DNA of 64,000 nucleotides from positions 31,598 to 95,597 of the forward strand of contig CALXRL010000012.1 of the NCBI GenBank assembly GCA_944390735.1, given 5' to 3'. The position numbers and the translations under genes were made by a program. The notes under the pieces were generated by a model that did not search any database, was not told the DNA's origin, and worked only from the letters and a program-made list of their open reading frames with translations. This document shows, piece by piece, positions 19,675 through 28,332 of the stretch (the first letter of the stretch is position 1; each line of letters starts with the position of its first letter). Origin of the DNA: an uncultured Victivallales bacterium (GTDB lineage: Bacteria > Verrucomicrobiota > Lentisphaeria > Victivallales > UBA1829).

Positions 19675-20796
19675 TCAGTGGTGCGAGAAGATGCGTTCCG
19701 GCGCGTGGCGCAGGGCGACTCCCAGCTCGTTCGCGCGCTTGATGACATCGACGTCCTTCAGCGATCCGGAGGGCGCCACCATGGCTTTGATTCCGGCGGC
19801 GGCCGCCACTTCCAGTCCGTCGGCGAAGGGGAAGAATCCGTCGCTGGACATGACCGCGCCTTCCAATGTCGCGCTTCCCGTGTATTTCTGTTTGAATTTT
19901 TCGATGGCCTGCTCCACGGCGCCGACCCGGTCCTGTTCGCCGGTTCCGACCGCCAGCGTCTGTCCGTCCTTGACAATGACCACGCCGTTGGAACGCACCG
20001 AAAGATTGATGTACCAGGCTGCCAGAAGATCGCATTTCTGCGATTCGGTCGGTTCGGTGGAAGCCACCTGAATGCCGGCGGTTTTGCTTTCTCCGGAGGC
20101 CGGCGGCAGATCCTTCCATCCTCTCACATGGGTGAGAAGCGGGGCGGCCACCACCAGGGAGCCGTCGCCGAGCACCTTGATCGTGTTGTGCGTGCCTTCC
20201 GGATCGTCGCCCACATAGCGCGGAAGCGTGTCGAGCGGTCCGCACTGCAGAATGCGGATCTGCTTGTTCAGTTTATAGTGTTCCGCGTCGTTGAATGTGG
20301 CAAGAGCCTCCGCGGAGAAGGCCGGCGCCACCACGCACTCCACAAAGGTGGACATGATTTTCGCGGCGGTTTCCGCATCGACTTCCACGTTGAAGGCAAT
20401 GACGCTGCCGAACGCGGCGCGGGCATCGCAGTCGCGCGCCTTGAGATAGACCTCGCAGAGACTTTCACAGCCCATCTGCACGGCGGCTCCGCTCGGATTG
20501 ACGTGCTTCATGACGGCGCAGGCGGGACGGTCAAAATATTTGACAATGTTGAGCGCTCCGGAAATATCCTCCAGATTGGTCTGGGAGAGTCCGTTCTTTC
20601 CGTTTTTGAGCGTTTTCATATCCATGATCGCGCCGGAAAGTCCATCGGGCCGGTAGAATGCCGCGGGCTGATGGGGATTCGTGCCGTAGCGGAGATCGTC
20701 GGCCTTGATGTAGGTCCGACCGCCGATTTCAATGGTCTGCGGAAAGTTTCCGGTGTGTTTGGTCAGGTAGGTGTCGCGCGCCAGTTTCGATGCCAT
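19675..20796 (-). CDS. purH: Stand-alone AICAR formyltransferase (C-terminal half of PurH)
   Basis: 373 residues, starting at ATG 20796 with AGGAG upstream. It aligns with only the AICAR transformylase half of PurH: DLRYGTNPHQ, MKHVNPSGAA and RAAFGSVIAFN are present, while the N-terminal MGS-like IMP cyclohydrolase domain is absent. The enzyme formylates AICAR to FAICAR with 10-formyl-tetrahydrofolate in purine synthesis; cyclohydrolase must be encoded elsewhere. The C-terminal GIKAMVAPSGSLKDVDVI segment is family-typical. It heads the minus-strand run purH-recD2-GSCFA-asnB, divergent from tmk-holB. Confidence 0.9.
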   Translation of the reverse strand: MASKLARDTYLTKHTGNFPQTIEIGGRTYIKADDLRYGTNPHQPAAFYRPDGLSGAIMDMKTLKNGKNGLSQTNLEDISGALNIVKYFDRPACAVMKHVNPSGAAVQMGCESLCEVYLKARDCDARAAFGSVIAFNVEVDAETAAKIMSTFVECVVAPAFSAEALATFNDAEHYKLNKQIRILQCGPLDTLPRYVGDDPEGTHNTIKVLGDGSLVVAAPLLTHVRGWKDLPPASGESKTAGIQVASTEPTESQKCDLLAAWYINLSVRSNGVVIVKDGQTLAVGTGEQDRVGAVEQAIEKFKQKYTGSATLEGAVMSSDGFFPFADGLEVAAAAGIKAMVAPSGSLKDVDVIKRANELGVALRHAPERIFSHH

Positions 20797-20845
20797 TTTC
20801 TTTTGTTCTCCTGTCTGATATTTCCCGGAAATCTTCATTTCCGGA

Positions 20846-20874
20846 TTGAATTCATACTTTTCATGCAGTAACTT
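20846..20874 (+). promoter_or_regulatory. Promoter of tmk-holB
   Basis: TTGAAT (20846-20851) and TAACTT (20869-20874) with a 17-nt spacer. The expected transcript start near 20881 favours the downstream tmk start at 20920 over ATG 20884. Confidence 0.4.
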
Positions 20875-20898
20875 ACCGCTGAAATGCGGATTTTGCAA
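20870..20898 (-). promoter_or_regulatory. Promoter of the purH-recD2 operon
   Basis: Minus strand TTGCAA (20898-20893) and TAAGTT (20875-20870), 17-nt spacer. Its -10 box overlaps the -10 box of the divergent tmk promoter almost completely. Confidence 0.4.
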
Positions 20899-20919
20899 TC
20901 CGGGAAACGAGATAAAGTG

Positions 20920-21576
20920 ATGGTCAGAGGCAAGTTTATTACATTTGAGGGCGGCGAGGGTACCGGAAAATCAACACAGGTGCGTCTTCTCGCGGATGCC
21001 ATGAACCGTTCGGGATGGAACGTGAAAGCGGTCCGGTCGCCCGGAGGAACGAAGGTCGGGGAAAAACTCCGGTCCATTCTCAAAACCAGGGAGGAGGGCG
21101 AAGAGCTTACGGCGGAAACGGAACTCCTGCTCTTCGGCGCCTGTCACTCCCAGATGGTCGAGCGCCTTCTGAAACCCGGACTCGCAGACGGAATCTCCTT
21201 CATCTCCGACCGCTTCTTCGACTCGACCATGGTCTATCAGGGGTACGCGCGCGGACTGGATCTGGAGATGCTCGAACGCATCAACGCCTTCTCCTGCCGG
21301 GGCCTCAAGCCGGATCTGACCATTCTGCTCGACATCGAACCGGAACTCGGAATGAGGCGCAGTTCGATCCGCGCCGCCGGAACCGGAGCCCTGGAGAACG
21401 ATCGGTTCGATTCGGAGACGCTTGCGTTCCATACCGCGGTTCGGGAAGGATTCCTGACCATTGCGGCAAAAGAGCCGGAACGCTTCCGGATCATTTCCGC
21501 CTCCGGAACGATCGACGAGGTCGCAGCTGCTGTAAAGGATTGTGTGAATCATGAATTTGGACTGGAAATTCTTTGA
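20920..21576 (+). CDS. tmk: Thymidylate kinase
   Basis: 218 residues from ATG 20920. P-loop EGGEGTGKST lies within the first 20 residues, followed by VRSPGGTKVG and DRFFDSTMVYQG, the family's DR(Y/F) motif, and a LID-like segment (RRSSIRAAG ... ENDRFDSE). It phosphorylates dTMP to dTDP. ATG 20884 and GTG 20917 are in frame, but the family begins close to MxGKFITFEG and the predicted promoter leaves almost no leader for 20884. The gene overlaps holB by 26 nt, a common tmk-holB arrangement. Confidence 0.93.
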   Translation: MVRGKFITFEGGEGTGKSTQVRLLADAMNRSGWNVKAVRSPGGTKVGEKLRSILKTREEGEELTAETELLLFGACHSQMVERLLKPGLADGISFISDRFFDSTMVYQGYARGLDLEMLERINAFSCRGLKPDLTILLDIEPELGMRRSSIRAAGTGALENDRFDSETLAFHTAVREGFLTIAAKEPERFRIISASGTIDEVAAAVKDCVNHEFGLEIL

Positions 21577-22615
21577 ACGGCAGTTCCCGCTGGCGGTCGG
21601 ATCGCTGAAAAATGCGCGTTCCTCCGGACGGCTGACCCATGCGTTTCTGCTCTGCTCGGCGAATGCGGAATACCGGACGGCGTTTCCGCCGCTTCTGGCG
21701 TCGCTTGCCGCGTGTGAACATCCGAATCCGGATTTTTCCCCGTGCGGCAGATGCGCGGTCTGCCGGGAGATGGCGGAGGGAACGTTTCCCGATCTCATCA
21801 CGCTGGCTCCCTCCTCTCTTTCCCGCATCATTCCCATCGGGGAGAGCGAGGAGGAGGTCGATTCCATGCGCTGGTTCGAATCGCTCTTCTATCTCAGCAG
21901 CATGACCGATTCCGGCTGGAAAATCGGCATCATTCACGAGGCCGACCGGATGAACGAGGCCGCTCAGAACGCGTTTCTCAAAACGCTCGAGGAGCCGCCG
22001 CCGAAGTGCATGTTCATCCTGACTACCTCCCATCCGGCGGAACTTCTGCCGACCATCCGTTCCCGCTGTCAGACCGTTCAGCTGACCGACAACCGGTGCA
22101 GGTACTCCTTTCCGAATTCCGAAACCCTTCTGCCGGTTCTGCATAAACTGGCGTTCGAATCCAAAGAGAGTCTCCTGGCGGCGGAGGACTGCGCCGTGGC
22201 GCTGATCGAATTCGCCGAAGCGCTTGAGGCGGAGGCGGAAAAAAACGTCGAAAAAAAATGGGCCCCCCGTCTGGCGGAATCCGAAAATCTGGAATCCGCC
22301 GGGAAGGCGCTGATCGAAAAACGGATCAAGGGGGAGCAGAGCTGCGAATACCGCAGACTCCGTGATCTGTTTCTCAGCATGATTCACGCCTATTTTGCTC
22401 AGCTGGCCCTGCTGACATCGGGAACTCCGGAAGAGCTTCTGCCCAATCCGGAACTGTTTCCGCCGTCTTTCCGCCGCGAGGAGGCCGAAGCGTTCGGCGC
22501 GGACCGCGCGTTCCGCTGTGTCGCCTATGCCGAAGACCTCCTGCGCGCCATGAGAACCAATGCAAACGATCAGCTTGCCATTCGCTCCTTCTGTTTGAAA
22601 ATCGCGTTCAAGTGA
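21551..22615 (+). CDS. holB: DNA polymerase III delta' subunit
   Basis: 354 residues. Clamp-loader features are LTHAFLL at the start, a zinc-binding cluster (CEHPNPDFSPCGRCAVC), KIGIIHEADRMNEAAQNAFLKTLEEPP and TIRSRC, the conserved SRC of AAA+ clamp loaders. The Walker A region reads CSANAEYRTAFP, so like other delta' proteins it does not bind ATP there. It works in the cytoplasmic replisome to load the beta clamp. The start lies inside the end of tmk (26 nt overlap). The stop is followed by a degenerate copy of the 3' end of the convergent hydrolase gene. Confidence 0.9.
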   Translation: MNLDWKFFERQFPLAVGSLKNARSSGRLTHAFLLCSANAEYRTAFPPLLASLAACEHPNPDFSPCGRCAVCREMAEGTFPDLITLAPSSLSRIIPIGESEEEVDSMRWFESLFYLSSMTDSGWKIGIIHEADRMNEAAQNAFLKTLEEPPPKCMFILTTSHPAELLPTIRSRCQTVQLTDNRCRYSFPNSETLLPVLHKLAFESKESLLAAEDCAVALIEFAEALEAEAEKNVEKKWAPRLAESENLESAGKALIEKRIKGEQSCEYRRLRDLFLSMIHAYFAQLALLTSGTPEELLPNPELFPPSFRREEAEAFGADRAFRCVAYAEDLLRAMRTNANDQLAIRSFCLKIAFK

Positions 22616-22631
22616 CCGCTCGGGAGAGCCT

Positions 22632-22848
22632 TTCCGCACCGTCCGGAACTTCCGCTTTCCTCTGAATGATCCGCGGCCGGAGGGAGGGGGGATTTTTGAC
22701 ACGCGCCCCCGGTTCGGCGGAACCGTCGCATTCCGGGGGAACGTGTGCGGAAGATCACTTCCGCACCGGCGGAACTTCCGCTTTCCGCAGAATCATCCGC
22801 GGCCAGACGGAGGGATTGCTGTTGACATGCGCCCCCGGTTCGGCGGAA
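22632..22848. repeat. In-frame tandem duplication of a hydrolase gene 3' end (126-nt period)
   Basis: Copy 1 (about 22758-22848) is the last 30 codons of the cassette C hydrolase. Copy 2 (about 22632-22722), just beyond that gene's stop, repeats it at an offset of 126 nt. Read on the minus strand in the same frame, copy 2 encodes SAEPGARVKNPPSLRPRII then QRKAEVP, matching SAEPGAHVNSNPSVWPRMI then LRKAEVP of the gene. The copies have diverged at many positions, so the duplication is not recent. Confidence 0.85.
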
Positions 22849-25800
22849 AGATTCACGCCTTTCCGTCCGGGCTGTTCCTTCGGATCATCCTTGTCATGAA
22901 GATGAAGAGCGAATCCGGCGGAGAAGCCGTCGCGCAGCGCAAGCGGTTCCAGACACGACTGCGGAAAGACGATCTCATAGACATATCCGTCCGATGTTCT
23001 TGTGAAGCTGCAGGAGATCCGTTTCGCGGCCTCCTCCTTGGAGAGCATCGCGACGCCTCCGGCCAGCTGGCTCTGGACTTCGTAAAGACGGTAGATGCGT
23101 CCGGGACCGCTTTTGCCTTCCGGATTGCCATAGGAAAAGTCGTAGCGGTAGTCGTCATCGTCGTATCCGGTTCGTCCGGAGGAGAGACCGTTGGCTCCGC
23201 AGTCAAAATAGACCTCCAGACAGCCGTCCAGAAGGTAGAGGCGCGATCCGGCTCCCTCCGCCCGGAAGCGTTCCGGTTCCACCACAAAACGGTCGTCGAC
23301 CGCCTCCACGCGCAGATAGAGATTCTTCTCGTTCCATGCCAGACGGAACTTCGCCGAGAAATCCGATTTTCCCCTCCACGACGCGCTCTTCCATTTGTAG
23401 AGGTTGTGCAGAGGAAGCGCCGGAATCCGTCTCCAGTCCGGTTTCTCCCGCGTATACGGAACATAGAAGTAATTCATCTTCCAGGAGCCCTGGAGGGAGA
23501 CTCCGTTTTTCAGCGCGGCGGTATAATCGGTCGAAAAACGGAAGAGCTCGCCGAAGGTGTTTTTCCCGCGTTTTTCCAGAATCTCCTCCCGCTTCCGGTT
23601 CGGCTCGACTCGGAACGGAAGTTCTCTTCCGTCGCAGCGGAAGACTCCTTCCTGCGGACGGCCTGTCAGATTGCAGAATCCGGCGACCATGTTTCCTTCC
23701 CGGTCCGGATGAAGTTCCACACGGAGATTGGATTCTCCGCCGATGACCTCGCACTCCCGCAGCGCGTTCCGCAGAACGGCGGGGTCCTTGTGTTTCAGAA
23801 ACAGCGGAGCCGCCGTCAGAGGAATCGTCACGATTCCGTTTTCGGCTTTGACCTCGCGGACATTTCCCATCAGGTCGATGAACTGCGGAAGCTCGCCGGG
23901 AAAACGGACATGCAGAACGGGTCCGCGTTCGAGACCATCCTCCACCTTGTCGCTGATGCACCAGATTGCCGCGATTCCTCCGTTGACCTTGTCGGAGTAA
24001 ACGTATCCGCGCACCCCGGCGGCGGGCCGCACGTCCCCTTCAAACACGGGATTCCCGAACAGATTGCCCAGTGTATTGACCGCGTTCATCATCGGATACG
24101 GAACCAGATAGTAATCCAGAAACAGATTGCTTGCCCAGAAATCCATCCGCCGGATCCGCGGCCAGTATTTGAGACAGATCAGATAGGTTCTGGCCAGCCA
24201 CGCCGCCTGATTGAATTCCCGCAGACCGAAATCATAGGTCGGCTTGGAGTTGCTCCGGTAAGGATCCTGCCACATGCCGCATTCCCATTCGGGCACATTC
24301 ATGAACGGGATGTTGAAGCCTTCCGTGTAGTAGATGGGCTCCTTGTCATAGCCGTATTTCTTCAGAAGACGGATAAAATAGGCGGTCTCCTCGTCCAGGT
24401 CGTTGACGCCGGCCTTTGTCCCGTCCAGATTCCAGTAGACGTGGGTGGCGAACGCCTCCCAGCGCAACCCGAGTTTCTGTGTCGAGGCGATGAACTTTTC
24501 CGTGGCGTCGCGTCCGCGCAGACGGCTGAACCCGGCGGTGCCGCCATCCGGAAAGGTGATCGCATCGGGTCTGGCGCGTTTCACGCCCTTCTGAAAGGCG
24601 CGCAGCAGTTTTGCCCACTCGTCATAGCGGTCGGCACGGAGAAGTTTGGTCCGGTTTTCAAGCTCGTGATTGAACGACCAGCTCTTTGCGCGCGGATTCG
24701 CCTTGACATATTCATACGTGATTTCTTCGACACGCTTCTCATCCTCCGGCGTGATCCTGTCGGCGCTCCTGATGAGGGACGTGAGATAATCGCGATCCTC
24801 CGCCTTTTCCACCCGGAACCCGCTGTGGCCGCCCATCGACCAGACCATGTTGGTGATCCGGTAGCGGTCGAGAAGCTCCAGCGCGTCATCGTTGAATCCG
24901 TAGAGACGGCCATAGCCGGTGGAACCAAGTCCGATGCGCATGTGCAGACGCGCCAGCTCGTCGCCGCGGGGAATCCGGCCGATGTGCATGGAGACCGTCC
25001 CGAACAGATTTTTCGTCGCATGCCTGTTTTCCAGAAAGCGCATCACGCAGAAGCGGTAGTAATCGCGATAGGGTTCGCCTTTTTCCGGATGAAACACCGC
25101 CTGAACGACAAAGTTGCCCGTCCCGATCTTCAGATCGTCAAACGGAAGAGTCAGACGATCGCCGCCGCGGACCGGAAACGATTTTTTCCAGAGTTCTTTC
25201 CGGTAGAAGTCGATCAGACTCAGGTCCACGGTGCCTTTCCCGCCGAAAATTTCGAACTCCGCCCGGATCGGGGTCCCGAAGTTGAGGATGCCGTCCGGGT
25301 CGGAGGTGCGAAGATTGCCGCTCAGAGGAACGGTGACGAATTCCGTCGGTTTTGTTCCCTCTTCGACTTGCAGGTCATCCACCCAGGTTATTTTGTCGGA
25401 AAGGTTTCTCAGCTGCACGCCGACCGCGCCGCCGCGATGCGTAAACGTATACGAAAAACGTCTCCACTCCGGACCGATTCTGTGACGGGGAAATGCCGCA
25501 CCATGCGAAAACTGCATGTTCGACTGCGAAAAGGAGATCAGGCCGAGCTGGAAGAGACGGTTTTCCAACTCTCCCTTCACATAACAGCTGACCGTATAGG
25601 TCCTGCCTTTTTCCAGAAGCAGAGGCGCCGTCACCAGAATCGCGCTCTTCCCCTGCACCGGGTTGATCCGGAGACAGCGCGGACTCGGACCCCGTCCGTT
25701 CTTTTCGTCGATTTCGTATTTCGGAATTGCGGAATGCGTATATTCCGCTCCGCCCGAACGAAAGGAAAAATACCGCAGTCCCTGATCGAAGGTCGGATTC

Positions 25801-26729
25801 GGCAGAAGATTCCGCGTCACCGGTTTCTGCACATACATGGCGTCGTCCTTCCAGAAATCAATTCCCGCGACGGGGGGAGGGGTTTTCCCTGAAACTGAAA
25901 CCGCTCCCGGATCAATCAGAATCCGCCGCGTTTTGTCGATCGGCCAGAGAAGTCCCAGCCGTCCGGAAATCCGCGGAGGCGCATAGCATGCCTCCAGCAG
26001 CGCCCCCCAGCTCTGCGGAACTTTCATCGAAATCTTCCTGGAGGGAAGAAATCCGTTCAGCGTCACGCTTTCCACCTTTCCGGCAAACGCGGCAAGATCC
26101 TGCCGCGGAGACTCCCGGAATCTGGATTCCGGCAGCAGATCGACATCCTTCCCGTTGACGGCGATCTTCATTTCCCGGTACTTCCGCGGAAATTCAATCA
26201 CCGGAACGAGCCGGAAGGAACGGAGCTTTGCAATGGTTTCCTCCTCCACTCCGGGATCCCAGGTCAGCGAGATCAAACCGTCCCGTTCCGGCTTGAGCGT
26301 GAACGAGAAGACGGCATTGCGGCCATCCGGCAGACGATAGGTCAGCGAGTAACGGATCGTCTGCGATTTGCGGTCGTACCGGACTTCCGGCTTCGTTTCC
26401 GGGGCGCTGCGGAAAGGCGTTCCGCTGTTCCCGGGAATACTGCCGGAAAAATAGATCCGGCAGACCTCTTCCCCGTCGGCGGCGACCACAATTTTCCAGT
26501 CCGGACTGATCCGGGAAAACGAATCGCGGAGACGCAGTCCGATCTTCCGGTTTCCCGCCGTCAGAGCCACTTCCTCCACCGTCCGCTTTCCCGTCGGCAG
26601 ACTCCGGACTTCCAGAACCGGCTTCTGCCGCTTCTGATTCTCCGCGGCAAACGGCGGGGCATACTCCGGAAGTTCCGCGCGAAGAACGGCAAAACTCAGA
26701 AAAAGAAAGATCCCGCACCAGCGTCTCAT
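22755..26729 (-). CDS. Giant secreted multidomain glycoside hydrolase (cassette C)
   Basis: 1324 residues. A signal peptide (1-18) is followed by a beta-sandwich module shared with the preceding small gene (about 19-290), a CBM4/9-like domain (LLPNPTFDQG to WVDDLQVEEG, about 305-460), another beta region, a TIM barrel of clan GH-A type (about 570-930; SFNHELEN and YYTEGFN hold the likely Glu pair) and a C-terminal CBM9/DOMON-like domain (LDGCLEVYFDCGANG). It likely acts extracellularly on a complex glycan; the family is not certain. Its ATG overlaps the small gene's stop (ATGA), so translation is coupled. Just past its stop lies a degenerate copy of its own 3' end. Confidence 0.85.
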   Translation of the reverse strand: MRRWCGIFLFLSFAVLRAELPEYAPPFAAENQKRQKPVLEVRSLPTGKRTVEEVALTAGNRKIGLRLRDSFSRISPDWKIVVAADGEEVCRIYFSGSIPGNSGTPFRSAPETKPEVRYDRKSQTIRYSLTYRLPDGRNAVFSFTLKPERDGLISLTWDPGVEEETIAKLRSFRLVPVIEFPRKYREMKIAVNGKDVDLLPESRFRESPRQDLAAFAGKVESVTLNGFLPSRKISMKVPQSWGALLEACYAPPRISGRLGLLWPIDKTRRILIDPGAVSVSGKTPPPVAGIDFWKDDAMYVQKPVTRNLLPNPTFDQGLRYFSFRSGGAEYTHSAIPKYEIDEKNGRGPSPRCLRINPVQGKSAILVTAPLLLEKGRTYTVSCYVKGELENRLFQLGLISFSQSNMQFSHGAAFPRHRIGPEWRRFSYTFTHRGGAVGVQLRNLSDKITWVDDLQVEEGTKPTEFVTVPLSGNLRTSDPDGILNFGTPIRAEFEIFGGKGTVDLSLIDFYRKELWKKSFPVRGGDRLTLPFDDLKIGTGNFVVQAVFHPEKGEPYRDYYRFCVMRFLENRHATKNLFGTVSMHIGRIPRGDELARLHMRIGLGSTGYGRLYGFNDDALELLDRYRITNMVWSMGGHSGFRVEKAEDRDYLTSLIRSADRITPEDEKRVEEITYEYVKANPRAKSWSFNHELENRTKLLRADRYDEWAKLLRAFQKGVKRARPDAITFPDGGTAGFSRLRGRDATEKFIASTQKLGLRWEAFATHVYWNLDGTKAGVNDLDEETAYFIRLLKKYGYDKEPIYYTEGFNIPFMNVPEWECGMWQDPYRSNSKPTYDFGLREFNQAAWLARTYLICLKYWPRIRRMDFWASNLFLDYYLVPYPMMNAVNTLGNLFGNPVFEGDVRPAAGVRGYVYSDKVNGGIAAIWCISDKVEDGLERGPVLHVRFPGELPQFIDLMGNVREVKAENGIVTIPLTAAPLFLKHKDPAVLRNALRECEVIGGESNLRVELHPDREGNMVAGFCNLTGRPQEGVFRCDGRELPFRVEPNRKREEILEKRGKNTFGELFRFSTDYTAALKNGVSLQGSWKMNYFYVPYTREKPDWRRIPALPLHNLYKWKSASWRGKSDFSAKFRLAWNEKNLYLRVEAVDDRFVVEPERFRAEGAGSRLYLLDGCLEVYFDCGANGLSSGRTGYDDDDYRYDFSYGNPEGKSGPGRIYRLYEVQSQLAGGVAMLSKEEAAKRISCSFTRTSDGYVYEIVFPQSCLEPLALRDGFSAGFALHLHDKDDPKEQPGRKGVNLSAEPGAHVNSNPSVWPRMILRKAEVPPVRK

Positions 26730-27544
26730 GGAACTCTCCCTTCCTCAGGGTTCGCCGCGGAACCGCTGCCGAAATCCAGGAGAATCGTCCGGTCGTTCGA
26801 AATCGCCCAGTTCCGCTGAACACTTCCGACAGGCACTTTTCCTCCGGCAAGACGCTCCATCACCGATCCCCAGCAGAGCGGCAATGTCATCTCCACACGT
26901 TTCGCCGGATCTTCCGCATAAAACAGAAGACGGGAAACTTTTCCGAGATACGCGGGAAACTCCGCTCCCCCCCGCTGCCTGAGACTCTCCAGATCGTTGA
27001 ATGAAATCTTCTGCTGTTCCGCCAGACGGAATCCGCCCTCCCGATAGCGCAAAGGCAGTTCCACCACCGGTTTCAACTCAAAGTTCGGAATGTTGGAAAG
27101 CTCCTTTTCCGGGATTCCGGGATCCCAGCTCAGGCGCACCCGTCCGGGTCCCTCCGGGGCGAGCGTGAAACGGAACTGCGCAAGGCGCTTGTCCGGAAGC
27201 TGATACTCCTTGCAGTACGAGATCGTACTCTTCCTGCGGTCGATCGCGATTTTCTCCTTTCCCGGAATTGTTTTGAACGGGAATCCCCAGCTTCCCCGGA
27301 ACTTGCCGAGAAAATAGATCCGGCAGATCTCCTCCTTTCCGGCATAGACCCCGATCTTGAAATCCTGTCCGGCAAACATGGATCCGTAAAGCTCCCGGAG
27401 TCCGACGCGCTTGTTCCCCTCGACAAGCGACGGCTGCTCCAGAGAAGCCCCCTTGGACTGAAATGTCCCGACCTTCAGAACGGGATCCGCAAAGACCGGC
27501 AGAATCATTCCCGCCGCCAGCAGCAGACAACTTTGTTTTTTCAT
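26726..27544 (-). CDS. Small secreted protein equal to the N-terminal module of the next hydrolase
   Basis: 272 residues with a signal peptide (about 1-19). The body is clearly paralogous to residues 20-290 of the giant hydrolase encoded next: both contain CRIYF, a DRRKS/DRKSQ strand, a QLPDKR/RLPDGR turn, SWDPG/TWDPG and a YRE near the same spacing, and it ends where that module ends. No catalytic domain is present. It may be a free carbohydrate-binding or chaperone-like partner. ATG 27544 is preferred (AAAGG 6 nt upstream); ATG 27550 directly abuts the AAAGG. It lies between pseudopilin (35 nt) and hydrolase (ATGA overlap). Confidence 0.75.
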   Translation of the reverse strand: MKKQSCLLLAAGMILPVFADPVLKVGTFQSKGASLEQPSLVEGNKRVGLRELYGSMFAGQDFKIGVYAGKEEICRIYFLGKFRGSWGFPFKTIPGKEKIAIDRRKSTISYCKEYQLPDKRLAQFRFTLAPEGPGRVRLSWDPGIPEKELSNIPNFELKPVVELPLRYREGGFRLAEQQKISFNDLESLRQRGGAEFPAYLGKVSRLLFYAEDPAKRVEMTLPLCWGSVMERLAGGKVPVGSVQRNWAISNDRTILLDFGSGSAANPEEGRVP

Positions 27545-27579
27545 TTGCATCCTTTCATTGATTTCGGAATTTGAAAATT

Positions 27580-28311
27580 CTATTCCGTCTTCCGGATTCC
27601 CTCGGAGAGAATGCCGATTCCCGGATTGCTCTCTCCCGACCACTGAAGACTCGGATAAGTGCGTCCCTCCACATGACCGTCCTGGAACAGAAGATTGGCC
27701 AGACCGTTTGTCGCAGGTCCGCGATCGTATACCGTCAGACTGCGGTCATCCCCCACCCCGTGACGGTGGTAGAAAAACAGAATCGAGTTGCGGGTGGCCG
27801 CACTCAGGCGCGAATCGCCGCAGAACACCGCCGCGGAGGGACGGGTGACCTCGCCCGTCTTCCGAAACGGAAACATCAGCGAATTACCCTCCTGCGGACC
27901 TCCCAGCAGATACGGATTGCCCAGAAAATGTCCCAGCCACAATTCCTTGTTCCATCCGGCCTTCCGCTTTTCCGCCGGACAGAGGAAAGTCCCGCCGTCG
28001 CGATGATTGTAGAACACTCCGTAAGGCGGATTCTTTTTCTGTGCCGGAGTCCATCCCGAAAGAATCGCGGGCCACGTTCCGTAAGGATCGTTTTTCTGCG
28101 CATAATTCGGAAGAATCCATTCATCCCAGTCTCCGGAATACATGGACTGCGCCGCTCCGATCTGTTTCTGGACGTTCATGCACCCCGCGCTGTATGCGGA
28201 ACTCCGCGCCTTGTTCAGAGCCGGAAGAAGAAGTCCGGTCAGAATTGCAATAATTGCAATCACAATTAAAAGTTCGATCAAAGAGAACATTTTCACTAGT
28301 TTCATCATCAT
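27580..28311 (-). CDS. Pseudopilin-like protein with prepilin N-terminus (cassette C)
   Basis: 243 residues. A very short leader MMMKLVKM precedes [16 protein letters not shown]; Met8 takes the place of the Gly normally required before the cut. The C-terminal motif reads FQDGHV, but the His nine residues upstream is replaced by Thr, so the H-X9-DG signature is incomplete. GGAGGAG stands 7 nt before the first of three consecutive ATGs. The regulator gene ends 21 nt upstream and the small secreted protein follows 35 nt downstream, so this is one operon from the promoter at 29758. Confidence 0.88.
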   Translation of the reverse strand: MMMKLVKMFSLIELLIVIAIIAILTGLLLPALNKARSSAYSAGCMNVQKQIGAAQSMYSGDWDEWILPNYAQKNDPYGTWPAILSGWTPAQKKNPPYGVFYNHRDGGTFLCPAEKRKAGWNKELWLGHFLGNPYLLGGPQEGNSLMFPFRKTGEVTRPSAAVFCGDSRLSAATRNSILFFYHRHGVGDDRSLTVYDRGPATNGLANLLFQDGHVEGRTYPSLQWSGESNPGIGILSEGIRKTE

Positions 28312-28332
28312 CGTTCTGCTCCTCCTGTGCTG

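Noticed and set aside
22743..25892. A 1049-codon plus-strand frame opposite the cassette C hydrolase
   Set aside because: Antisense to a well-supported secreted hydrolase with signal peptide and coupled start; no domains recognised.
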